Assembly: GCF_020905295.1 (NCBI RefSeq)
Contig: NZ_JAJJMM010000001.1
Location: 2,418,001 to 2,482,000 of the forward strand
Direction of reading: 5' to 3'
Source: Flavobacterium piscisymbiosum
Lineage (GTDB): Bacteria > Bacteroidota > Bacteroidia > Flavobacteriales > Flavobacteriaceae
Length of the DNA: 64,000 nt
Within the stretch, counting starts at the first letter, position 1. Each line of letters opens with the position of its first letter. The translations under genes were made by a program, and so were the position numbers. Shown piece after piece: positions 29,199 through 38,889 of this stretch. The notes under the pieces are model-generated. The model was not told the DNA's origin and searched no databases. It worked only from the letters and a program-made list of their open reading frames with translations.

Positions 29199-30626
29199 AT
29201 GTTATTAAAAAAATTACAGTTAAAAACAATTGATTACAAATTAGTGTTGACAATGTGTTTTTTATTTTTTTTCAACTCAATCATTTCGGCTCAGGAAATT
29301 ATTAAAGATACTGTGATCCAGAAACCAGTTCAACTAACTGGACAAAAGCAAAAAATTGACGGTATTATAGCCAATGTGGGAGATTACATTGTTTTAGATT
29401 CAGATATTGATAAAGCATATTTAGAAATTAGTGCTCAGGGAGGTTCTGTAAAAGATATTACAAGATGCCAGATGCTTGGTAAACTTTTAGAAGATAAATT
29501 GTACGCACACCAGGCGATTCAGGATAGTATCGTAGTAAGTGATGCAGAAATAAGAGGCATGATGGATGATCGATTGAATTATATGATTCAACAGGTAGGA
29601 GATATCAATAAAGTAGTTGCTTATTACAAAAAAAATTCGGTAGAGGAGTTCAAAACTTATTTTTCGGATATCTTAAAGGAGCAAAAATTAGCTTCTGAAA
29701 TGACGAAGAAAATTGTCGACGCAGTAGAAATTACTCCGGAAGAAGTTCGTAATTTCTTTAAGAAAATACCAAAAGAGGAATTGCCGACTTTTGGAGCTGA
29801 GATGGAAGTAGCTCAAATCGTTGTAGAGCCAAAAGTTTCTGCAGAAGATGAGCAAAAGGTAAAAGACAGATTAAATGCCATAAGAAAAGATGTTCTTGAA
29901 GGATCTAGTTTTGCAACCAAAGCAGTTTTGTATTCGCAAGATCCCGGATCTTCACCAAATGGAGGGTTTTATAAAATGACCAGAAAAACTCCATTCGTAA
30001 AAGAATTTAAAGATGTTGCTTTTAGTTTAGGAGAAGGAGAAGTTTCAGAACCTTTTAAAACTATTTTTGGGTACCATATTATTATAGTAGAAAAAATCAA
30101 AGGGCAGGAAGTTGAACTACGTCATATTTTGATTTCGCCTACAGTTTCTGAGACAGCTTTGAAAGATGCTAAGGAAAGAATTGCGAATATCAGAACTAAA
30201 ATAGAAAACAAAGAAATTACTTTTGCTGAAGCTGCAAGAACAGAATCTGACGAAAAAGAAACAAGAGCAAACGGTGGAACATTGATAAATCCTAATACTC
30301 AGGATACACGTTTTGAGTTGACTAAAATGGATCCAACTTTATATAGCCAGGTTTCTAACCTGAAAGATAATGAGATTTCTCAGCCGGTTTTAAATACAGA
30401 TGATAAAGGTAAAAAGACTTACAAGTTAATCACTATCACTAATAGAATTGACGCGCATACTGCTGATTATGCTAAAGATTATACTAAGATTAAAGAATTA
30501 GCATTGAAAGAAAAACAAATTACAACAATCTCAAAGTGGTTTGATACTAAAATAAAAGATACTTACATTAAAATTATTGGAGAGTACAGAGATTGTAACT
30601 TTGTATACAACTGGTTGAAAAAATAA
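29199..30626 (+). CDS. SurA-like periplasmic peptidyl-prolyl isomerase
   Basis: A 475-residue exported chaperone/isomerase. The signal peptide (hydrophobic LTMCFLFFFNSIISAQ) ends at about residue 32. An N-terminal SurA-type domain (DGIIANVGDYIVLDSDID... LLEDKLYAHQAI) is followed by two parvulin domains, the first around AEMEVAQIVVEP ... GGFYKMTRKTPF and the second around VELRHILISP ... NGGTLINPNTQD. By analogy it assists folding of outer-membrane beta-barrels. It has its own promoter and terminator. Flavobacteria often carry several such proteins, so a specific name is not given. Confidence 0.88.
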   Translation: MLLKKLQLKTIDYKLVLTMCFLFFFNSIISAQEIIKDTVIQKPVQLTGQKQKIDGIIANVGDYIVLDSDIDKAYLEISAQGGSVKDITRCQMLGKLLEDKLYAHQAIQDSIVVSDAEIRGMMDDRLNYMIQQVGDINKVVAYYKKNSVEEFKTYFSDILKEQKLASEMTKKIVDAVEITPEEVRNFFKKIPKEELPTFGAEMEVAQIVVEPKVSAEDEQKVKDRLNAIRKDVLEGSSFATKAVLYSQDPGSSPNGGFYKMTRKTPFVKEFKDVAFSLGEGEVSEPFKTIFGYHIIIVEKIKGQEVELRHILISPTVSETALKDAKERIANIRTKIENKEITFAEAARTESDEKETRANGGTLINPNTQDTRFELTKMDPTLYSQVSNLKDNEISQPVLNTDDKGKKTYKLITITNRIDAHTADYAKDYTKIKELALKEKQITTISKWFDTKIKDTYIKIIGEYRDCNFVYNWLKK

Positions 30627-30643
30627 GTTTTATTAAATAAATA

Positions 30644-30683
30644 AAAAGAGTTAGTTTTATGAATTCATAAAGCTAACTCTTTT
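30644..30683 (+). terminator. terminator after the SurA-like gene
   Basis: AAAAGAGTTAG pairs with CTAACTCTTTT around an AT-rich loop containing GAATTC. It lies 22 bases before the MoxR start, so partial readthrough is possible. Confidence 0.75.
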
Positions 30684-30704
30684 CAATTTTAAAAATATAT
30701 CTAA

Positions 30705-31658
30705 ATGTCTGACGTAGCAGCAATTCATAATTTAGTTCAGAAACGAAATGAATTAAAAACCGAAATAGCAAAAATCATTGTAGGCCAGGATGAAGTTGTA
30801 GATCAAATTTTACTTTGTATATTTTCCGGCGGACACGCGCTTTTAATAGGTGTTCCGGGATTGGCAAAAACGTTAATGATCAATACTTTGGCGCAAGCCT
30901 TAGGATTAGATTTTAAAAGAATTCAGTTTACGCCTGATTTAATGCCGTCTGATATTTTAGGAAGTGAAATTTTAGATGAAAACAGACAGTTTAAATTTAT
31001 AAAAGGACCAATCTTCTCGAATATTATTTTGGCAGATGAGATCAACAGAACACCGCCAAAAACGCAGGCAGCTTTGCTTGAAGCCATGCAGGAACGTTCG
31101 GTTACTATTGCAGGACAAAATTATAAGTTAGATTTGCCTTATTTTGTATTAGCAACGCAAAACCCAATTGAGCAGGAAGGAACATATCCGTTGCCGGAAG
31201 CACAATTAGACCGTTTTATGTTTGCTATTAAATTAGAATATCCAAGTTTTGAAGAAGAAGTTCAGGTAGTAAAACGCACAACTTCTGATGTTAAAACAAC
31301 CATTAATCCGTTGTTTACGGCTCAGGAGATTATCGATTTCCAACATTTAATTCGTAGAATTCCTGTAGCTGATAATGTGATTGAATATGCTGTAACGTTG
31401 GTAAGCAAAACGCGTCCGGATAATGCTTTGTCAAATGATTTTGTAAAGAATTACCTGGATTGGGGAGCAGGACCAAGAGCGTCTCAAAACTTAATTTTAG
31501 CTGCAAAAGCCCACGCGGCATTTAATGGGAAATTCTCACCGGATATTGAAGATGTAAAAGCAGTTGCAACAGGAATTTTGCGACACAGAATTATTAAAAA
31601 CTACAAAGCAGATGCGGAAGGAATAACCGAAGAAGTTATTATCCAGAAGTTGATGTAA
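30705..31658 (+). CDS. MoxR-family AAA+ ATPase
   Basis: A 317-residue AAA+ protein of the MoxR class. Walker A is GVPGLAKT and Walker B is ILADEINR, followed by the sensor region LATQNPIEQEGTYPLPEAQLDRF. MoxR ATPases act as chaperones, usually with partner proteins having von Willebrand A domains (DUF58, BatA/B), to assemble or activate complexes, often in the cell envelope. No such partner gene is next to it here, which is unusual: the gene stands between two terminators. Confidence 0.93.
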   Translation: MSDVAAIHNLVQKRNELKTEIAKIIVGQDEVVDQILLCIFSGGHALLIGVPGLAKTLMINTLAQALGLDFKRIQFTPDLMPSDILGSEILDENRQFKFIKGPIFSNIILADEINRTPPKTQAALLEAMQERSVTIAGQNYKLDLPYFVLATQNPIEQEGTYPLPEAQLDRFMFAIKLEYPSFEEEVQVVKRTTSDVKTTINPLFTAQEIIDFQHLIRRIPVADNVIEYAVTLVSKTRPDNALSNDFVKNYLDWGAGPRASQNLILAAKAHAAFNGKFSPDIEDVKAVATGILRHRIIKNYKADAEGITEEVIIQKLM

Positions 31659-31664
31659 ATATAT

Positions 31665-31700
31665 AAAAGTCTGATATTAAGTAAATATCAGACTTTTTTT
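31665..31700. terminator. bidirectional terminator between MoxR and exosortase genes
   Basis: AAAAGTCTGATATT pairs with AATATCAGACTTTT, followed by a T tract on the + strand. It lies 2 bases from the exosortase stop. Confidence 0.88.
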
Positions 31701-31702
31701 GT

Positions 31703-32938
31703 CTATTTTGGAATCCTGGTTTCATTGATTAATCTAACAGATTTATTTTGAAAAAGTTTTATTAAAAGTACTTCTGCAAGTGAAGTATATTTTTTATTGT
31801 CGCACTCGTACCACCAATAAGAGTGATATTGAATGTTATTTTTCTCCATTTGAACAAAACATATTTCTTCGTTGTTTTTTTTGATCACTTTCGATTCGAT
31901 AATTTTATACCCAGTTCCTGTCCAGCAAATCAAAGGATTGTGCGACGGAGTTTTAATATAGATAAGTTTTTCAGGAGTTACAATTTTAAAAACTTCAGTA
32001 CTTATCCAGATTCCTTTTTTAAGATTATAAGTTGCATTTAAATTTTCGAGCAAATTATGTTTCAATTCTTTTTTGATTTCTAAGCTGGTTACGAGTACAA
32101 TTGAAAATGCTATTGTAATAAGAAAGAAGGTAAATTTATTAGAATTTGAATGGAGTGTTTCTTCCTGATTAGGTTTAAAAAAACGAATGAAGAATAACAT
32201 TGGTATAATTTGATAAAATACAAAACAAAGTAAACCAATCGTGTAATGTAAAGTATTCTCTTCTGTGCAATTAAATAAAATTAAAGTTACGATTCTGAAA
32301 TAATTCGAAATGATATTGAATAAAATCACCATAAAACAGAACAGAAAGATTTGTTTGATATTGAAATATTTATGTTGTTTTCGTTCTTCCAGAGTCAGTA
32401 AAAATGCTCCAACAAGTAAACCGGTTTTAAACATCGACAATCCCATACATGCCGTATCGATGGTGATTTTCGCATTGTTGATATAAAAATTAACACCTTC
32501 GATCTTTGTTATTGGGATGAAATCTTTTAAAGTGAGGTATACTCCGTAACAAAGAGTTTGTTTGATTTCTACTGTCAAATAATCAAAAAAAGTACTAAAA
32601 ACAGATGAGAATAATAAAATACAGATAAAGGCGATGAACGAAAATTTTCTGGTAAGACTATAATATAAAAAGCAGGCTAGCAATGCTAAAGCTAAAAAAT
32701 GCAAAGATTTGGTATGCAAACGAAAGCTTATAAATTCTAATACAAAAATTAAAACTAAAAGAGGGTAGTTCATATTAAATGAAGTTTTTCTACCTCCAAT
32801 TAGAAACAATACGATTGAAAATACAATTCCGAAGAGATTACTATCAAGCCCGGACATCACTATATTCGAGTTCATAGCCAGTAAACAAGCCAGAATCAAT
32901 AGGGCAATTGCGTTTTTGTATTGAAATATAAAATTCAT
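31703..32938 (-). CDS. exosortase N (XrtN)
   Basis: A 411-residue polytopic membrane protein of the exosortase family, here starting with MNFIFQYKN at 32938. Its catalytic residues are C164 in DTACMGL, R215 in NYFRIV and H231 in LHYTIGL, in the order used by PEP-CTERM transpeptidases. The C-terminal soluble part has an EpsI-like segment (HNPLICWTGTGYKI). The start ATG overlaps the stop of the upstream gene as TAATG, implying translational coupling; a longer in-frame start at 33010 would lie wholly inside the upstream gene. Exosortase N is known as a dedicated sorting enzyme for the MSEP-CTERM protein encoded just before it. Confidence 0.85.
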   Translation of the reverse strand: MNFIFQYKNAIALLILACLLAMNSNIVMSGLDSNLFGIVFSIVLFLIGGRKTSFNMNYPLLVLIFVLEFISFRLHTKSLHFLALALLACFLYYSLTRKFSFIAFICILLFSSVFSTFFDYLTVEIKQTLCYGVYLTLKDFIPITKIEGVNFYINNAKITIDTACMGLSMFKTGLLVGAFLLTLEERKQHKYFNIKQIFLFCFMVILFNIISNYFRIVTLILFNCTEENTLHYTIGLLCFVFYQIIPMLFFIRFFKPNQEETLHSNSNKFTFFLITIAFSIVLVTSLEIKKELKHNLLENLNATYNLKKGIWISTEVFKIVTPEKLIYIKTPSHNPLICWTGTGYKIIESKVIKKNNEEICFVQMEKNNIQYHSYWWYECDNKKYTSLAEVLLIKLFQNKSVRLINETRIPK

Positions 32939-35544
32939 TAGATAGTTTGCTTTTTGTTTTTTCTGTAATAGAAGAAAAGTATTGTAGATCCCAAAATAAT
33001 TAATAACCATTCATGTGGTTCAGGAACAGCGCCATCATTGTTTATAGAGGCATTTCCTAAAGTGTCGACATTTTTTTCGATTCCGTTATTTTTGTAATCC
33101 GCATCAGTTTCAAGAACGATTAAAGAAGATATTGGTGTTACAATATTGGCATCTTTTGCTAAATTCAAATATTTATTATAAAAAAGGGAATCATTTTTAA
33201 TTTTGATTTCTTCTTCGCGCAATTCGTCAACCGAAACCACTGTAACGCTAGCAGTATCTTGAGAAATAGGCTCATTTTTATAATGTGACAAATAATTACT
33301 TTGAATCTTTACTTGTTCGTCTAATACTTTTCCAAAAGCATACATTCTGTAAATATGATTTGGTCCATTGGTTTTAGTAACGCTGGTTTGCGGAATTTCT
33401 TGAATCGCAATATTTGCAGGTTCTATATTGACCGTGTTCGGTGCTGTTTTAAATAGAATAAATTGATTTTTATCAATCAGTTCTAAACTGTTTTTTAAAC
33501 TGGTCTGAAAGTAATCTACATATTTTTGCTCCTTGACAGTCTGCCAGAACGGATTAATATCAGATGAAATATTAATTACTTTTAAATTTCTCTCTTTCGT
33601 TCCGGTTCTTATTTTCTTTAAATAACGGGAATCTTCAAGTTCTTCAAAATTAGTAGAAAACGTACCGCATTTTGTAATGATTAAGCTGTTCGGAGTCATT
33701 TTATAAAGAGGCAATAAAGAATAGTGCAGATCTTCAAATTCTAATTCGATAGCTTTAAAATTGTCTTTATCGATTGCTTTCTTTTCTCCGTTTATAATAA
33801 CAAACAAATTCTTTTTATTTAAGTCCACAAAAGATTCGATTTGTTTGGTCGTCCAGCTGCTGTTTAGGTCTAATATAATTTCTGAAGGTGTAAACGGAAT
33901 AGCTGTTTTCTGAATTTCCGTGACTTCATACACTTTATTTTTCCATGCAAATGAATTTGATTGTAGAGTTTTAGATAATGGCATAGTAGCTTCCCAATCG
34001 TCTAGTCCTTTTGATTGATTGATGTAGTAGTTCTTATTCAGTTCAAAATCTTTACTGGTTTCTATTTTTGTATTTCCAACGGTCTGGATTCTTGATATTG
34101 TTTCGGCATTCGAAATATTCGGGCCTTTTATAGAAAGACTCTGGTATTTCATTTGATTGTCTTCAACTTTTAAAGGAGTTGTAAAACCACATTTAAAGGT
34201 TCGTGGCGTTTTATAATTAATCGGGAAAACCCTAACAACCACTTTATTTCCTTCTTTCCATTGCATTAAAGAAGGATCACGATATTCTACACCAACAATT
34301 TGTTTATATGCTGCTTTCGCTTTTTCTTTTGTAGTCAAAACTCCTTTTCTTTCGATTCCGTTTACCCATAATGATAACGATGTTGCAACAGAACCTTCCG
34401 GTAATTGAAAAGAATAAATAGCCTCCTTGTTGTTTCTCCCGGATTCTTGCTCGCAGGCAATTTTCATTGTGATTTCAGTATAAGCCAAACGCGTTTCCGG
34501 ATAAATTTTCACATCTTCTTTAATGCTTTTGGTAAATAAATCGTCGCCACTCCATAATTGTTCTTCGGTTTCTAATCGTTTATCAAAGTTTGATTTTAGA
34601 ATATTTATTTTATCGTCGTTATCCAGAGTTAGGTCTTCACAAAACAAATAGGCAATAGATATGAACGGATTATTAATTTTACGCTCATTAAATTGTTTGC
34701 TGCCAAAGGAATTAAAAGAGCTAAAAGAAAATATATCGTGAAGCGGAATATAGACAATGTCTTTTTTTAATAGAATTTCGTTAAAAAAATTAGGTTTTAA
34801 ATTCTGTGAAACTGAGATGTAATAAGGCAGTTCATTGTTTTGATCAAATGAATTGATTCTGGCCAATTGAGTTATTTTTCTGCTTTCAATTTTTAATCCT
34901 ACAGTAAAGACTATCATGCTAATTAAAACCACTAAAAAACCTCCGCTAAAAGAAACAGCATAAATTTTATTGTTACTGAGATATCGAATAATTGTGATTG
35001 TATGGATAATGATAACAAGTGCCGGTACCAAGCCATAGAAACCTACTCCTAAAGCTATAAGTCCCATAAAAGAGAATGGCATAATTGGAATCAGGTAAAG
35101 CGCAAAATATAAGATGATTGAAAACGATACGCCATTTATAAAAAAGGCGATAGATGTATTTCCCTTTTCATCTGAATTTCTGTAAATAAAAAAATTAGAG
35201 AGGCAAAAAGCCAGAGTGGCTAAATAAACCCATACAGGAAGATTCTGAAAAACAGGAATAAATGTATTTAAGCTAAAACAGCCAATGAACCAGTTTAGGA
35301 TCAGGAAAGGAGCTAAGTGAATGTACGTTTCCCTTTTTCTAAGAATTAAGAAGGAAACTCCAACTCCATATACAAATTCGAATATGAGACTTAGTAAATC
35401 AATTGATTCATAACCACGCCAATAATGTTCTTTAGAGAGAAGAGCGATAATAAGGAAAATGCTGCTAAACAGCGTTACAATTAAACTAATTACTACTCCG
35501 GTTTTTTGAGTGTAAGATTCTAAAATATCTAATTTGTGTTTCAT
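32938..35544 (-). CDS. MSEP-CTERM-type VIT-domain membrane protein, exosortase N substrate
   Basis: An 868-residue protein. About seven transmembrane helices fill residues 15-225. A VIT-like domain follows (LAYTEITMKIACEQ, then KAKAAYKQIVGVEYRDP and VVVRVFPINY), then a mixed region to about 835. The C-terminus is a sorting signal: V840-P-E-P-H-E-W, a hydrophobic helix (LLIILGSTILFFYY) and a basic tail RKNKK. It corresponds to the MSEP-CTERM family, found singly beside exosortase N, although the motif reads VPEP here. The stop overlaps the exosortase start. VIT domains suggest an extracytoplasmic protein-interaction role; the biological function is unknown. Confidence 0.82.
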   Translation of the reverse strand: MKHKLDILESYTQKTGVVISLIVTLFSSIFLIIALLSKEHYWRGYESIDLLSLIFEFVYGVGVSFLILRKRETYIHLAPFLILNWFIGCFSLNTFIPVFQNLPVWVYLATLAFCLSNFFIYRNSDEKGNTSIAFFINGVSFSIILYFALYLIPIMPFSFMGLIALGVGFYGLVPALVIIIHTITIIRYLSNNKIYAVSFSGGFLVVLISMIVFTVGLKIESRKITQLARINSFDQNNELPYYISVSQNLKPNFFNEILLKKDIVYIPLHDIFSFSSFNSFGSKQFNERKINNPFISIAYLFCEDLTLDNDDKINILKSNFDKRLETEEQLWSGDDLFTKSIKEDVKIYPETRLAYTEITMKIACEQESGRNNKEAIYSFQLPEGSVATSLSLWVNGIERKGVLTTKEKAKAAYKQIVGVEYRDPSLMQWKEGNKVVVRVFPINYKTPRTFKCGFTTPLKVEDNQMKYQSLSIKGPNISNAETISRIQTVGNTKIETSKDFELNKNYYINQSKGLDDWEATMPLSKTLQSNSFAWKNKVYEVTEIQKTAIPFTPSEIILDLNSSWTTKQIESFVDLNKKNLFVIINGEKKAIDKDNFKAIELEFEDLHYSLLPLYKMTPNSLIITKCGTFSTNFEELEDSRYLKKIRTGTKERNLKVINISSDINPFWQTVKEQKYVDYFQTSLKNSLELIDKNQFILFKTAPNTVNIEPANIAIQEIPQTSVTKTNGPNHIYRMYAFGKVLDEQVKIQSNYLSHYKNEPISQDTASVTVVSVDELREEEIKIKNDSLFYNKYLNLAKDANIVTPISSLIVLETDADYKNNGIEKNVDTLGNASINNDGAVPEPHEWLLIILGSTILFFYYRKNKKQTI

Positions 35545-35575
35545 AGTTGTATTTATTTAAAAGTACTTTGAATTG

Positions 35576-35603
35576 CAAAGCTATTAAATAATTTGAATTA
35601 CAA
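35576..35603 (-). promoter_or_regulatory. promoter of the MSEP-CTERM/XrtN operon
   Basis: On the minus strand the sequence reads TTG, a 17-base spacer and TAGCTTTG, about 30 bases before the start codon at 35544. The rest of the divergent gap to 35941 is AT-rich with no gene seen. Confidence 0.6.
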
Positions 35604-35941
35604 GTTTTTTTATTAGGATTTTTTTTGAAAGTGGATGAAAGTTTAATCTTGGAATTGGTTTTTTAAAATGGAGAAGAAAAAGTGGTGTAAAAGAGCAACT
35701 ATAACGTTATAATTTCTTATTTAGAACCGTTCTTTGTTAAAACAGAGGTAAATTCTGACTTCATTTATAACAGCAAATTCCGACTTTGTTAAAGAAAAGA
35801 TTTTAAAATATCAATAATTTATTTTTTCTATTCAAAATTGATATTTTGACAAAAACAAGCAGTCAAAATCGTTTTTTAGCAATAATAATTTTTGAAAAGG
35901 CGACTTCTATTATATTTTTTTTAATTGTCGGCTTTAATACC

Positions 35942-35949
35942 TAAATTTG
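35942..35949 (+). promoter_or_regulatory. acnB promoter, -7 element
   Basis: TAAATTTG fits TAnnTTTG and lies 39 bases before the acnB ATG. The nearest TTG (35925-35927) is only 14 bases upstream, so the -33 element is uncertain. Confidence 0.5.
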
Positions 35950-35988
35950 CGTACAAAAAAAATAAAATACCTAGAAAAGACTTTTATT

Positions 35989-38760
35989 ATGAATATTTAT
36001 CAGGATTACATCCAAGAAATTGAAGAACGAAAAGGTCAAGGGCTTAACCCGAAACCAATTGATGGCGCTGAATTATTAGGCGAAATCATTGAACAAATTA
36101 AAGATTTGAATAACGAGTACAGACAAGATTCTCTGAACTTTTTTATTTATAATGTTGTACCAGGTACTACTAGTGCAGCCGGTACGAAAGCTAAGTTTTT
36201 GAAGGAAATTATTTTGGGTCAATCCGAAGTAAAAGAAATAACACCTGCTTTTGCTTTTGAGTTATTATCACACATGAAAGGCGGACCTTCGATTGAAGTG
36301 TTGTTGGATTTAGCACTTGGTGATCATACTTCTATTGCAAAACAAGCAGGAGATGTTCTTAAGACACAAGTTTATCTTTATGAGGCAGACACAGACCGTC
36401 TTAAAGAAGCATTTAAAAATGGTAATCCAATTGCTATTGAGATTCTTAAAAGTTACGCACAGGCAGAGTTCTTTACTGCACTGCCAGAAGTAGTAGAAGA
36501 AATTAAAGTAGTTACTTATATCGCTGGTGAAGGAGATATCTCGACAGATTTACTTTCTCCGGGTAATCAGGCGCACTCACGTTCTGATCGTGAACTTCAT
36601 GGTAAATGTATGATTACGCCTCAGGCACAAGAAGAAATCAAAGCATTGCAGGCAAAACATCCAGACGCAAGCGTTATGTTGATTGCTGAAAAAGGTACAA
36701 TGGGTGTAGGTTCGTCAAGAATGTCAGGTGTAAACAACGTGGCACTTTGGACAGGTAAACAAGCAAGCCCGTATGTTCCATTTATTAATATTGCTCCAAT
36801 CGTTGCAGGAACAAACGGAATTTCTCCAATTTTCCTAACAACTGTAGATGTTACTGGTGGTATTGGTTTAGACCTTAAAAACTGGGTAAAAAAGCTGGAT
36901 GCAGAAGGTAATATTATTCGAAATGAGAATAATGAGCCAATTCTTGAAGAAGCATACTCTGTTGCTACAGGAACTGTACTTACAATAAATACAAAAACAA
37001 AAAAATTATACAACGGTGATCAGGAATTGATAGACATTTCTAAGGCATTCACGCCTCAGAAAATGGAATTTATCAAAGCTGGAGGATCTTACGCGATTGT
37101 ATTTGGTAAAAAACTTCAAACATTAGCAGCAAAAGTTTTAGATATCGAAGCTCCTCTTGTATTTGCTCCATCAAAAGAAATTTCAGTTGAAGGGCAAGGA
37201 CTTACAGCAGTAGAAAAAATCTTCAACAGAAATGCTGTTGGTATAACTGCGGGTAAAGTATTGCACGCCGGATCAGATGTTCGTGTAGAAGTAAATATCG
37301 TAGGTTCTCAGGATACTACTGGTCTTATGACTGCTCAAGAATTAGAGTCTATGGCTGCTACAGTAATTTCGCCAATCGTTGATGGTGCATACCAATCAGG
37401 TTGTCATACAGCTTCAGTTTGGGATAAAAAAGCGCAGGCAAACATTCCAAAATTGATGAAATTCATGAACGATTTTGGATTAATCACAGCTCGTGATCCA
37501 AAAGGTGTTTATCATGCAATGACAGACGTAATTCACAAAGTACTTAACGATATTACTATTGATGAGTGGGCTATCATTATTGGTGGTGACTCTCATACAA
37601 GAATGTCAAAAGGTGTTGCTTTTGGTGCTGACTCAGGAACAGTTGCTCTTGCATTGGCTACTGGAGAAGCTTCAATGCCAATTCCGGAATCTGTAAAAGT
37701 GACGTTCAAAGGTGAAATGAAAGACTACATGGATTTCCGTGACGTAGTGCATTCAACACAAGCTCAAATGCTTAAAAAGTTTGGTGGAGAAAATGTTTTC
37801 CAGGGAAGAATTATCGAGGTTCATCTAGGAACTCTTACTGCTGACCAGGCCTTTACATTTACAGACTGGACTGCAGAGATGAAAGCAAAAGCTTCTATCT
37901 GTATTTCTGAAGATGATACCTTAATCGAATCATTGGAGATTGCAAAAAGCAGAATCCAGATCATGATCGACAAAGGGATGGACAATGAAAAACAAGTTCT
38001 TCAGGGATTGATCAATAAAGCGGATAAGAGAATTACAGAGATCAAATCAGCTGAAAAACCAGCGTTGACTCCAGATGCAAATGCAAAATATTATGCTGAA
38101 GTTGTTGTAGATCTTGATCAGATTATCGAACCAATGATTGCAGATCCAGACGTGAATAACGTTGATGTTTCTAAAAGATATACGCACGATACTATCAGAC
38201 CTTTATCTTTCTATGGTGGAGTGAAAAAAGTAGATTTAGGATTTATCGGATCTTGTATGGTTCACAAAGGAGATATGAAGATTTTGGCTCAAATGCTTAA
38301 AAATATAGAAGATCTACACGGTAAAGTGGAGTTCAAAGCGCCTCTTGTAGTAGCGCCTCCTACTTACAACATTGTAGATGAACTTAAAGCCGAAGGTGAC
38401 TGGGAAGTTTTACAAAAATACTCAGGTTTCGAATTCAACGATAATGCACCTAAAGGAGCAGCACGTACTGAATATGAGAACATGTTGTATTTAGAGCGTC
38501 CGGGATGTAACCTTTGTATGGGTAACCAGGAAAAAGCGGCAAAAGGAGATACTGTAATGGCAACTTCAACACGTCTTTTCCAGGGAAGAGTTGTAGAAGA
38601 TACTGAAGGTAAAAAAGGAGAGTCTTTACTTTCTTCTACACCGGTAGTAGTTTTATCTACAATTTTAGGTAGAACTCCTACACTTGCTGAATATACAGCA
38701 GCAGTAGATGGTATTAGCTTAACAAGATTTGCACCTTCTCATAAATTGCTTGTAATGTAA
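35989..38760 (+). CDS. acnB: aconitate hydratase B
   Basis: A 923-residue AcnB, the [4Fe-4S] enzyme that interconverts citrate and isocitrate in the TCA cycle and often also acts on 2-methylisocitrate. The N-terminal HEAT-like domain typical of AcnB covers about the first 160 residues. Cluster ligands appear in FIGSCMVHKGD and in ERPGCNLCMGNQ near the C-terminus. The ATG at 35989 (MNIYQDY) is the start; the longer frame reaches back over the -7 promoter element and cannot be translated from it. A terminator separates it from the second aconitase gene. Confidence 0.95.
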   Translation: MNIYQDYIQEIEERKGQGLNPKPIDGAELLGEIIEQIKDLNNEYRQDSLNFFIYNVVPGTTSAAGTKAKFLKEIILGQSEVKEITPAFAFELLSHMKGGPSIEVLLDLALGDHTSIAKQAGDVLKTQVYLYEADTDRLKEAFKNGNPIAIEILKSYAQAEFFTALPEVVEEIKVVTYIAGEGDISTDLLSPGNQAHSRSDRELHGKCMITPQAQEEIKALQAKHPDASVMLIAEKGTMGVGSSRMSGVNNVALWTGKQASPYVPFINIAPIVAGTNGISPIFLTTVDVTGGIGLDLKNWVKKLDAEGNIIRNENNEPILEEAYSVATGTVLTINTKTKKLYNGDQELIDISKAFTPQKMEFIKAGGSYAIVFGKKLQTLAAKVLDIEAPLVFAPSKEISVEGQGLTAVEKIFNRNAVGITAGKVLHAGSDVRVEVNIVGSQDTTGLMTAQELESMAATVISPIVDGAYQSGCHTASVWDKKAQANIPKLMKFMNDFGLITARDPKGVYHAMTDVIHKVLNDITIDEWAIIIGGDSHTRMSKGVAFGADSGTVALALATGEASMPIPESVKVTFKGEMKDYMDFRDVVHSTQAQMLKKFGGENVFQGRIIEVHLGTLTADQAFTFTDWTAEMKAKASICISEDDTLIESLEIAKSRIQIMIDKGMDNEKQVLQGLINKADKRITEIKSAEKPALTPDANAKYYAEVVVDLDQIIEPMIADPDVNNVDVSKRYTHDTIRPLSFYGGVKKVDLGFIGSCMVHKGDMKILAQMLKNIEDLHGKVEFKAPLVVAPPTYNIVDELKAEGDWEVLQKYSGFEFNDNAPKGAARTEYENMLYLERPGCNLCMGNQEKAAKGDTVMATSTRLFQGRVVEDTEGKKGESLLSSTPVVVLSTILGRTPTLAEYTAAVDGISLTRFAPSHKLLVM

Positions 38761-38787
38761 TTTACGATTAGTTATAATCATTATATA

Positions 38788-38821
38788 TAAAAAGCCCGAG
38801 TTGATAAACTCGGGCTTTTTC
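38788..38821 (+). terminator. terminator after acnB
   Basis: AAAAAGCCCGAGTT pairs with AACTCGGGCTTTTT around GATA, followed by C and more Ts. Confidence 0.9.
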
Positions 38822-38889
38822 TTTTCTGGCTACTCTATTTTTTGTAACTTGTCATGTTCAAAATAAAAAAAACAAAAACAATTATACTT

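Noticed and set aside
32939..33010. Upstream ATG giving a 435-residue exosortase
   Set aside because: The extension lies entirely within the coding end of the MSEP-CTERM gene; the TAATG overlap at 32938 is the natural coupled start.
35947..35988. Longer N-terminus for AcnB starting at a TTG
   Set aside because: It would begin inside the TAAATTTG -7 element, upstream of the expected transcript start.
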